DNA from: an uncultured Clostridium sp.
GTDB lineage: Bacteria; Bacillota; Clostridia; Lachnospirales; Lachnospiraceae
Reading direction: 5' to 3'
Length of the DNA stretch: 15,878 bases
Assembly: GCA_900553925.1 (NCBI GenBank)
Contig: USFH01000030.1
Span: 1-15,878 of the forward strand
Made by a program: the position numbers and the translations under genes. The notes under the pieces are model-generated. The model made no database searches. It was not told the DNA's origin and saw only the letters and a program-made list of their open reading frames with translations. Below are positions 1 to 6,010 of the stretch, one piece after another (the stretch's first letter is position 1; the number at the start of each line of letters is the position of its first letter).

Positions 1-2
1 GC

Positions 3-791
3 ATATTGCCATTTGATTCCGGAGTCAGACAGTTATTTGTTGTGTGTACCGCATTGTTTGTTGTAATGACGATCGTGGACGGTTTGCACAGGAAGGGGGC
101 ACTCGATGGAGAAAATCAGGCGCCTTCGGAGGAAGAATTCAAGAAGATTGTCTATGAACTCGAACGCAAGAATGAGGCGTATGAGGATGTAGAGATTGAC
201 ATGAGCTTTGCAAGGAAGTTCATGGATATCAAGGAAGATCTGCGTGCGACAGAGACAGAAATCTTAGAGCGCAAGAAGCAGAAGGAACAGCTTGAAGCAG
301 AGCTTCGTGTCTGTGAGGCACGGAAACAGACCATTGAACGTGAGATCTATGCCGTGACACTTGCAATCAACACGATTCAGGAGATGACACGCCAATATGT
401 AGAGGCGTGGAATTATATCATCAATGATCATATGGCGGATGTGATGAAACACATCACCGGAGGATTGTATGAGGATGCGCGTGTGGATAGCAGGCTTCGG
501 CTTGGAGTGAAGAAAAATGGCGCATATATCGATATTACGCAGGTGGAAAAGCAGGATTTTCCGCTTGTGCGGCTTGCAATCCGGATTGGTGTTGCCAGAC
601 GGTTATGCAGGGAAGATGTGCCGGTTATCATAGATGGACTGCCGCGGATGGATGAGATACAGACGGCGGGATTTTTCGAGGAAATTGAACAGCTGCCATC
701 AGAGCAGATACTTGTTTTAACAGATGATATGCACTTGATGTCAAAATTGGAGAAAACAAAGTTAACTTATGCTTTGACAAATTTGAGTTAG
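3..791 (+). CDS. C-terminal part of a membrane-anchored SMC/YhaN-like ATPase (5' end outside the window)
   Basis: The frame is open to the left edge, so only the last ~263 codons are present. The visible TTG at base 6 is unlikely to be the true start. In order there is a hydrophobic segment (about bases 36-86, LFVVCTALFVVMTIV), an acidic linker, a Glu/Lys/Arg-rich coiled coil (about 130-400), and an ATPase C-terminal lobe with a Walker B-like strand (VPVIID, bases 618-635) followed by LPRMDE and a final ILVLTDD strand. A membrane segment inside a Rad50/SbcC-like chain is a feature of YhaN-type proteins, which usually accompany an SbcD-like nuclease, so a DNA-metabolism role is inferred. Two oddities are visible. 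No LSxG signature precedes the Walker B strand, and the residue after the Walker B Asp is Gly instead of an acidic residue. Another coiled-coil ATPase family cannot be excluded because the N-terminal Walker A is missing. Confidence 0.6.
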   Translation: MLPFDSGVRQLFVVCTALFVVMTIVDGLHRKGALDGENQAPSEEEFKKIVYELERKNEAYEDVEIDMSFARKFMDIKEDLRATETEILERKKQKEQLEAELRVCEARKQTIEREIYAVTLAINTIQEMTRQYVEAWNYIINDHMADVMKHITGGLYEDARVDSRLRLGVKKNGAYIDITQVEKQDFPLVRLAIRIGVARRLCREDVPVIIDGLPRMDEIQTAGFFEEIEQLPSEQILVLTDDMHLMSKLEKTKLTYALTNLS

Positions 792-802
792 TGTGGTAGA
801 GT
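774..802 (+). promoter_or_regulatory. Sigma-A-type promoter of the tRNA-Thr gene
   Basis: A perfect TTGACA (774-779) is followed after 17 bases by TAGAGT (797-802), which matches four of six consensus -10 positions. The -35 box lies within the last codons of the upstream ATPase gene, whose stop codon is at 789-791. Transcription would begin around base 809, about 40 bases before the mature tRNA. No experimental evidence; this is a consensus match at a sensible distance. Confidence 0.6.
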
Positions 803-849
803 ATCACATGCAGTTACGTTTTCTATGCAAATAGGAATGTGGTTGTTAC

Positions 850-922
850 GCTACTGTGGCTCAGTTGGTAGAGCGATTCACTCGTAATGAATAGGTCGTC
901 GGTTCGAATCCGATCAGTAGCT
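850..922 (+). tRNA. tRNA-Thr (anticodon CGU)
   Basis: A full cloverleaf can be drawn. The acceptor stem GCTACTG (850-856) pairs with CAGTAGC (915-921). The D arm uses GCTC/GAGC, and the anticodon stem ATTCA/TGAAT encloses the loop CTCGTAA. The T arm is GTCGG-TTCGAAT-CCGAT. The anticodon at 883-885 is CGT, which reads ACG threonine codons. The discriminator is T922. The next bases are TCCA, so CCA is not encoded directly after the discriminator and would be added by the nucleotidyltransferase. The gene has its own promoter and terminator, so it appears to be a single-gene unit. Confidence 0.96.
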
Positions 923-935
923 TCCATAAGAACGA

Positions 936-961
936 GGGATCGTGTATACGATCCCTTTTTT
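936..961 (+). terminator. Rho-independent terminator of tRNA-Thr
   Basis: GGGATCGT (936-943) and ACGATCCC (948-955) form a perfect 8-bp stem with a 4-base loop, followed immediately by a run of T (956-961). It sits 13 bases after the tRNA end and separates it from the acyltransferase operon. Confidence 0.92.
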
Positions 962-984
962 CTTTCTAAGAAAGAACGGATTAT

Positions 985-1014
985 CATCATACGGAATATA
1001 ACGATGGTATGATG
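985..1014 (+). promoter_or_regulatory. Candidate promoter with an overlapping 8-bp dyad, upstream of the acyltransferase operon
   Basis: TATGAT (1008-1013) is preceded by TGG, giving an extended -10 element. The base string 17 bases upstream (CATCAT, 985-990) is a poor -35. CATCATAC (985-992) and GTATGATG (1007-1014) form a perfect inverted repeat with a 14-base spacer, spanning the -35 to -10 region. A dyad in this position is the usual geometry of a repressor operator, but no regulator gene is adjacent and the match could be chance. Confidence 0.4.
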
Positions 1015-1046
1015 CGTAATGAAAAGAAAAGTCAGGATTGAACAAA

Positions 1047-2444
1047 ATGGGTAAGAAAAAGCAGAAAACAACAAGAGAAAATACAAATCAGAAAATCCGG
1101 ACGAAGTCGGAGACAACGGCTGCAGCCGGACAGACAGTCTCCGCCAAAAGACTTGCAAAGAAGCAGCCGAAGCGAATCCGTGAGGCACGGTTTGATAAGC
1201 TGGATAATACCGCGAATCTCTTCCCGGTGATTGCCAGCCGCAAATCAAGCAATGTGTACCGGATTGCGGCAACGTTGACGGAAGAAATCCAGCCGGAGAA
1301 ACTGCAGCAGGCACTCGATATGGTGCTTCCGTATTTTGATGTCATGCATGTGCGTATGAAGACGGGTGTGTTCTGGTATTATTTTGAGGATAACCCGAAC
1401 CCGGCACCGCGTGTGCTGCAGGAGGATATGGGACCTTGCCAGTATATCAATCCGCTGTTAAACCGGGAGTATCTGTTCCGTGTGTTATATTATGAACGAA
1501 GAATCAGTCTGGAAGTCTTTCATGCTTTGACCGATGGGAATGGTGCGTTGATGTTCTTAAAAGAGCTTGTGTATCAGTATCTGCGTCTGGTGCATCCGGA
1601 GATCGGAAATAGTGAACGGATGGAACTGCATGAGGAGACGACCGTCGACCGGGAGGACAGTTATCTGAAGCATTATAAGCGCCCGGCAAAGAAGAGCTAT
1701 AAGACGGAGAAGGCACTTGTGATCCGTGGGGAGATGTTCCCGCGGGAGTATTTCGGAATCATGCATGGATATCTGTGCCTGCCGGATGTCAAGCGAGTGG
1801 CGAAACAGTACGGCGTGACCGTCAATCAGTATCTGCTCGGCGTATTTGCATGGTCGGTATATAAAGGGTATATGCATAGTATCCCGCACCGGCGTCCGCT
1901 TGCGGTATGCGTGCCGGTAAATCTGCGACCATATTATGGGTCTGCTACAACGAAGAATTTCTTCGCGGTCGTGTCGGCAATGTTCCGGGCAGAGCGGGAG
2001 GATTATACATTTGAAGAGGTGCTGGCACAAGTGGCAGAGAGCCTGAAAAACCAGATCACGAAGGAGCATCTCGAAGAGATCATGGCTTACAATGTGTCAA
2101 ATGAGAAGAACAAGGCACTGCGTGCAACACCGCTTTTTATCAAGAATATCGCGATGAAAATCGTCTATCAGATGTCTGCGAAGGCGAACTCCGGCTGTGT
2201 GACGAATCTAGGCTTAGTGAAACTGGCAAGTCCGTATGACACTTATGTGGAGTCATTGTATGCGACCTTGTCTATGTCGAGGAATCAGAATCTGAAAGCT
2301 GCGGTTGTGTCATATAAGGATACACTGGTGTTCACATTCAGTTCGGCAGTGCGGGAAGTCGATGTGCAGAAGGTATTCTTCCGCAAGCTTGCAGAAGATG
2401 GAATAGATGTCTCTGTGGAGACGAATGGAGTATATTATGAGTAA
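1047..2444 (+). CDS. Condensation/alcohol-acetyltransferase-fold protein
   Basis: A 465-residue protein of the CoA-dependent acyltransferase (condensation/PapA/AATase-like) superfamily. The active-site HxxxDG motif is present as HALTDG (His159, Asp163, Gly164), and the N-terminal fold start reads RFDKLDNTANLFP, as is typical of the family. The His is the expected general base for moving an acyl group to an alcohol or amine. No carrier-protein or adenylation domain is present, so it is probably a stand-alone transferase using acyl-CoA or another acyl donor. ATG 1047 is preferred over the in-frame TTG at 1038 because CAGGA (1033-1037) sits nine bases before the ATG and abuts the TTG. About 45 residues at the N-terminus are very rich in Lys, Arg and polar residues and look disordered. 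It is the first gene of a four-gene operon and overlaps the next by eight bases. The substrate is unknown. Confidence 0.8.
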   Translation: MGKKKQKTTRENTNQKIRTKSETTAAAGQTVSAKRLAKKQPKRIREARFDKLDNTANLFPVIASRKSSNVYRIAATLTEEIQPEKLQQALDMVLPYFDVMHVRMKTGVFWYYFEDNPNPAPRVLQEDMGPCQYINPLLNREYLFRVLYYERRISLEVFHALTDGNGALMFLKELVYQYLRLVHPEIGNSERMELHEETTVDREDSYLKHYKRPAKKSYKTEKALVIRGEMFPREYFGIMHGYLCLPDVKRVAKQYGVTVNQYLLGVFAWSVYKGYMHSIPHRRPLAVCVPVNLRPYYGSATTKNFFAVVSAMFRAEREDYTFEEVLAQVAESLKNQITKEHLEEIMAYNVSNEKNKALRATPLFIKNIAMKIVYQMSAKANSGCVTNLGLVKLASPYDTYVESLYATLSMSRNQNLKAAVVSYKDTLVFTFSSAVREVDVQKVFFRKLAEDGIDVSVETNGVYYE

Positions 2445-3099
2445 ATGTAATCGCTGTAATATAAAAGTGAAGGATGACAGTCTGATCTGTCCGCTTTGCA
2501 AGGGCGCACTGTCGGAGACGGAACATGTGCAGCCGGTCTATCCGGACATGTTCCCGAAGCAGCAGCGGATGCGTCTGGCAATCCGTATCGTGACGTTCTG
2601 CGTGGTCGTCGGTGTGGTCGTGCTTGGTATCGTAAACTATATGACCTATCATGGTGTTCGCTGGTCGCTGGTAAGTCTTGCAGGAATTGCGTATCTGTAC
2701 TTTACATTTACGTTTACTGCACAGCCACTTGCAGATGAACAGCAGAAAATCATATTTCAGGGAGTGATCAGTGCGGCACTTGTGCTTGCGGTCGATTTTG
2801 CTCTTGGCTATGAAGGCTGGTCGGTCAATATCGGAATTCCAGTTGTCGTGATTGCGACGAATATTACAATCTTCGTATTCATGATGGTGCGCCGCCGAGA
2901 CTGGCGAAGCTATATTATGCCGCAGCTCGAACTGACGCTGCTCGCAGCCGTTGAGCTGTTGTTAGTCAGCCTGGAAGTTGTCACATGGAAGCTTCTAACG
3001 CTGGTTGCAGTATTCACCGTACTCGTCCAGCTCTTCGGAATCTTCGTGATCGGTGGGCGAAGCACAACACTTGAACTAAACCGCCGCTTCCGTGTGTAG
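2437..3099 (+). CDS. Zinc-ribbon multi-pass membrane protein (DUF6320-like)
   Basis: A 220-residue protein. It begins with a four-Cys zinc ribbon (Cys3-x2-Cys6 and CPLC at 18-21), followed by a short polar linker and about six hydrophobic segments covering most of the rest (from FCVVVGVVVLGIV to VLVQLFGIFVIGG). It ends in a basic tail. The ribbon should face the cytoplasm. From memory this resembles the DUF6320 family found beside acyltransferases and alpha/beta hydrolases, but that family name is unchecked. ATG 2437 is chosen because GGAG (2427-2430) precedes it and because its ATGAGTAA overlap with the upstream stop implies translational coupling. Catalytic motifs were not seen. It may anchor or assist the acyltransferase, or carry its substrate or product across the membrane; both are inference from context. 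Confidence 0.75.
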   Translation: MSKCNRCNIKVKDDSLICPLCKGALSETEHVQPVYPDMFPKQQRMRLAIRIVTFCVVVGVVVLGIVNYMTYHGVRWSLVSLAGIAYLYFTFTFTAQPLADEQQKIIFQGVISAALVLAVDFALGYEGWSVNIGIPVVVIATNITIFVFMMVRRRDWRSYIMPQLELTLLAAVELLLVSLEVVTWKLLTLVAVFTVLVQLFGIFVIGGRSTTLELNRRFRV

Positions 3100-3124
3100 T
3101 TTCATTATCAAAAGAGAGGTATGT

Positions 3125-4048
3125 ATGAAGGAGAACGACAAGACAAGTCACCGCGCAGAACTGATGCGTGATATCGTAGCCATGGTCAACCAGAACCCGG
3201 TTTTAAAGCAGGCATGGCAGAGAAAAAAGGAGAAATCCATTCAGAACACAGAATTTGAATACCCGGAGCACCTTTCCGTAGAACATATTGACATGGGACT
3301 GTTCAAGATGGAATATCTGACATGGAACGGATCAGAGAATCCATATGTGATCTTGCAGCTTCACGGCGGCGGGTATATGTCCGGTTTACAGGGACAGTAC
3401 CGGAAGATGGCAGGACTATACGCCGAGATCAGCAGCGGCGCGGCAGTGCTTTCCATCGATTACCGGCTGGCACCGGAGCACCCGTTTCCGGCGGCATTAG
3501 AAGATGCAGTCGGTGCATACAAATGGCTGCGAGAGAAAGGCTATGAATCGGAGCGAATCATCGTAGTCGGAGATTCCGCAGGCGGTGGTCTGGCGATGGC
3601 ACTTTGCATGGAACTTCGCACAAACGGAGAACCGATGCCGGCAGGATTAGTGGCAATGTCGCCGTGGACCGATCTGGCAATCTCCGTGGAATCTTACACG
3701 AAGAACCGGGAGATCGATCCGGTCTTTGGCGCAGACGGCGGTGGAGAGATGCTACTGCACAGCCCTTATATCGGGGAAAATGATGCGAAGAACCCTTTGA
3801 TTTCACCCATGTACGGAAACTTTACCGGATTTCCGCCGATGCTGATTCAGGTCGGGACACACGAGATGCTGTATGATGATGCGGCATCGGTTGCGAAGAA
3901 GGCAAAAGAACAAGGCGTTCCGGTACGATTCACAGTATATGAAGGAATGTTTCATGTATTTCAGATGAGCGGCACAGTGATACCGGAGTCAAAGCGCGCC
4001 TGGGAAGAGGTGGGCGCATTTATGCATAAAGTGATGGGACAGTGGTAA
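3125..4048 (+). CDS. Alpha/beta hydrolase of the hormone-sensitive-lipase type (esterase/lipase)
   Basis: A 307-residue cytosolic esterase-like enzyme. The oxyanion-hole motif HGGG is at residues 80-83, the nucleophile elbow GDSAGGG contains Ser151, and the catalytic His is His277 (MFHVF). The acid region reads GTHEMLYDD; where many relatives have Asp there is His246, so Glu247 or Asp251/252 probably completes the triad. The length fits the Abhydrolase_3/HSL family, which hydrolyses short acyl or acetyl esters. The start at 3125 is set by AGAGAGG (3113-3119), and the coding region begins 25 bases after the membrane protein ends. Its place behind an acyltransferase-fold gene suggests it removes an acyl group put on by that enzyme, or matures its product. 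No signal peptide is visible. Confidence 0.88.
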   Translation: MKENDKTSHRAELMRDIVAMVNQNPVLKQAWQRKKEKSIQNTEFEYPEHLSVEHIDMGLFKMEYLTWNGSENPYVILQLHGGGYMSGLQGQYRKMAGLYAEISSGAAVLSIDYRLAPEHPFPAALEDAVGAYKWLREKGYESERIIVVGDSAGGGLAMALCMELRTNGEPMPAGLVAMSPWTDLAISVESYTKNREIDPVFGADGGGEMLLHSPYIGENDAKNPLISPMYGNFTGFPPMLIQVGTHEMLYDDAASVAKKAKEQGVPVRFTVYEGMFHVFQMSGTVIPESKRAWEEVGAFMHKVMGQW

Positions 4049-4069
4049 ACGTGTGGAGGTAGAGAGCGT

Positions 4070-4915
4070 ATGCGGATTGCACTGGCACAAACGAATATCC
4101 TATGGGAAGACAAACAGGCGAATCTCGCCCGGGCAGAGGAATTTGTGATAGCTGCGGATGCGGAGATCGTATTGTTCCCGGAGATGAGCCTGACGGGATT
4201 CTCGATGCATACCGATGTGACGGCAGAAATTTGTCAAACGGATGCTGAGATACAGTCGCGTGCGCAAATGGATCGCACTCCGGACATGACGAACCAACCA
4301 ACAACCGGCTGGACGATTGAACAGGTATCGTCGCTTGCAAGGCGGCACCACAAGACAATCGGCATCGGCTGGGTAAAAAAGACAGAACCACTCTGTGAGA
4401 ATCATTATTCAATCGTGACGCCGGACGGTAAAATTGCAATGGACTATGCCAAGATCCATCCGTTTTCCTATGGAGAAGAACATGCACATTTCCGGGGCGG
4501 AGAGAAGCTTTGCACCGGATGGCTCGGAGAATTTCAGGCAGGACTTGCCATCTGCTATGATCTCCGCTTCCCGGAACAGTTCCGGGCGATGCTGCCGGAG
4601 ACTGAGATTTTTATTGTGGCTGCGAACTGGCCAGCTGCACGTGCGTCGCATTGGAAGACATTACTTGCGGCACGTGCGATCGAGAATCAGTGCTATGTGG
4701 CAGGTGTGAATTGCTGTGGCGATATGGACGGACAGCATTATTCCGGGGATTCGGGCGTGTATGCCCCGGATGGTAGCCTGCTTGTGCCGACAAAGAAAAT
4801 CCGACTTACGGATGCACTTTGTAAGGAAGAAAAACTGCTCGTATATGACATACAAAACGATGTGGCAAAGATCCGCAAGGCATTTCCAGTATTGCAGGAT
4901 CGAAAAGAAATGTAA
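4070..4915 (+). CDS. Carbon-nitrogen hydrolase (nitrilase superfamily, omega-amidase/Nit2-like)
   Basis: A 281-residue enzyme with the full nitrilase-superfamily triad: Glu38 (FPEMSLTGF), Lys128 (YAKIHPF) and Cys162 (AICYDLRFPE). The family hydrolyses amides or nitriles through a thioester on the Cys. The PFSYGEE...F(R)GG stretch after the Lys resembles the omega-amidase/YafV branch rather than aliphatic nitrilases, so a small omega-amide or similar amide is the likely substrate. It starts 21 bases after the alpha/beta hydrolase gene with GGAGG at 4055-4059, so it is probably the last gene of the same operon. No terminator with a T-run was found after it. Residues 60-80 (DAEIQSRAQMDRTPDMTNQPT) form an Asp/Gln/Thr-rich insertion. 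Confidence 0.88.
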   Translation: MRIALAQTNILWEDKQANLARAEEFVIAADAEIVLFPEMSLTGFSMHTDVTAEICQTDAEIQSRAQMDRTPDMTNQPTTGWTIEQVSSLARRHHKTIGIGWVKKTEPLCENHYSIVTPDGKIAMDYAKIHPFSYGEEHAHFRGGEKLCTGWLGEFQAGLAICYDLRFPEQFRAMLPETEIFIVAANWPAARASHWKTLLAARAIENQCYVAGVNCCGDMDGQHYSGDSGVYAPDGSLLVPTKKIRLTDALCKEEKLLVYDIQNDVAKIRKAFPVLQDRKEM

Positions 4916-5307
4916 CGTTCTTAATAAAATCTTAAATATATGAAATCTAGTATCTTAAAATCTATTTTGCGATAATACAGGTAACATAACGAGGGTTGCA
5001 TGTGTATGGCAAACGAATCAGAGAATATTCTGTGATTGAGTATAAATATATCGGATTTCAACAAGATAAATATGATTGAAACCTAGAAGTACTTGATGTT
5101 CTGTAAACATTCAGCAATGTTTGAACACGATGTTCAAACAAGCCGCCACTGAGCCATGGATGGCGAATTGGCGGCGGTTGCGTACGGCGGTTTTGGCTAT
5201 GTCAGAACATCGTAGTGCTTCTTGGTTTCGATACATCTTATCTTGATGAAATCTGATATGTGACATTCAATTACAGAATATCTCGAAAACCCCAGGGAGG
5301 AAAAATC
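4916..5307. other. Long intergenic region holding a structured element
   Basis: No convincing gene was found in this 392-base gap. The first ~120 bases are AT-rich and show nothing beyond a GATAAT string at 4971-4976 without a good -35. Bases 5046-5261 form a large foldback, listed separately. A weak promoter-like pair (TTGATG at 5243-5248, 17 bases, TTCAAT at 5266-5271) lies at its right edge and could serve the response regulator gene. The last bases hold that gene's ribosome binding site, AGGGAGG (5294-5300). Confidence 0.6.
5046..5261. repeat. 216-base imperfect inverted repeat with internal hairpins (MITE-like or structured RNA)
   Basis: The left arm (5046-5103) pairs with the right arm (5203-5261). 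By hand alignment 50 of 58 left-arm positions pair, including four G-T pairs, interrupted by a 5-base internal mismatch, three single mismatches and one extra base. The 99 bases between the arms hold TGTTTGAACA/TGTTCAAACA with a CGA loop (5118-5127/5131-5140), GCCGCCA/TGGCGGC (5142-5148/5169-5175), and an inner GCCAT/ATGGC pair (5153-5157/5160-5164). The foldback ends 46 bases before the response regulator start. It could be a non-autonomous mobile element, a structured leader or a small RNA. No protein-coding content was seen. Confidence 0.85.
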
Positions 5308-6006
5308 ATGTATAACATTTTAGTCTGTGATGATGAGAAGGATATCGTGGAGGCACTTGGTATTTACCTGTCTGCAGAAGGGTACCGGGTGACGAAAGCG
5401 TACAACGGACAGGAGGCATGCGAGAAGCTGAAAACCGAGGATGTGCAGCTTGTGCTGATGGACATCATGATGCCGGTGATGGATGGTATCACGGCGATGA
5501 ACGAGATCCGCAAGACGTCCAATGTACCGGTCATCCTGCTCACAGCGAAAAGTGAGGATACAGACAAGATCCTTGGTCTTTCCGTCGGTGCGGACGACTA
5601 TATTACCAAACCATTTAACCCGGTTGTTATGATCGCAAGAGTAAAGGCACAGCTGCGCCGTTACATGATGCTTGGCGGAAATGTCCCGAAAGAACCGGAG
5701 GCAGATACGCTCGAGATCGGCGGAGTGTGTCTGGATGACAAGGCGAAGAAGGTTACGATTGATGGAGAGCCTGTGAATCTGACCAAGACAGAATATGAAA
5801 TCTTAAAATTCCTGATGGAACATCCGAATACAGTCTATGCACCGAAGGATATTTATCGTGCCGTCTGGGAGGATGCTCCGTTTGGACAGGAGGGCACCGT
5901 TGCAGTACATATTCGCCACTTGCGTGAGAAAATCGAGGCAGACCCTTCAGAACCACGCTACATCAAGGTAGTCTGGGGGCAAGGGTATATGTTTGGGAAG
6001 GAATGA
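5308..6006 (+). CDS. OmpR/PhoB-family DNA-binding response regulator
   Basis: A 232-residue two-component regulator. The receiver domain (about 1-120) has the acidic pocket Asp8/Asp9, the phosphoacceptor Asp52 in VLMDIMMP, Thr79 and Lys101 (TKP). The C-terminal winged helix (about 135-232) carries typical OmpR landmarks: LTKTEYEILKFLMEHPN, the VHIRHLREKIE recognition helix and the VWGQGYMF hairpin. The sequence is closest in style to VanR-type regulators of Clostridia. ATG 5308 is chosen because AGGGAGG (5294-5300) precedes it; upstream in-frame codons run into the foldback and are unlikely to be translated. The kinase gene starts four bases after its stop, so the pair is cotranscribed. The target genes are not known. 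Confidence 0.95.
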   Translation: MYNILVCDDEKDIVEALGIYLSAEGYRVTKAYNGQEACEKLKTEDVQLVLMDIMMPVMDGITAMNEIRKTSNVPVILLTAKSEDTDKILGLSVGADDYITKPFNPVVMIARVKAQLRRYMMLGGNVPKEPEADTLEIGGVCLDDKAKKVTIDGEPVNLTKTEYEILKFLMEHPNTVYAPKDIYRAVWEDAPFGQEGTVAVHIRHLREKIEADPSEPRYIKVVWGQGYMFGKE

Positions 6007-6010
6007 TAAA

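Noticed and set aside
823..1314. 163-codon minus-strand open frame
   Set aside because: It runs antisense through the tRNA, its terminator and the start of the acyltransferase gene, has no ribosome binding site and its protein resembles no family.
1557..2069. 170-codon minus-strand open frame
   Set aside because: It is wholly antisense to the acyltransferase gene, and its Cys/His/Arg-rich composition is typical of a shadow frame.
5123..5135. Possible LexA/SOS box (GAAC...GTTC) in the foldback core
   Set aside because: The spacing is five bases, not the four of the Gram-positive SOS box, and the bases are part of a perfect 10-bp hairpin; no SOS gene is adjacent.
5031..5263. TGTGA on both sides of the foldback as a target-site duplication
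   Set aside because: The right copy overlaps the arm and the left copy lies 11 bases outside it, so the geometry does not fit an insertion duplication; five bases can match by chance.
5260..5307. In-frame GTG at 5260 as start of the response regulator
   Set aside because: It lies inside the foldback, has no ribosome binding site, and adds residues before the canonical receiver start; ATG 5308 has AGGGAGG in front.
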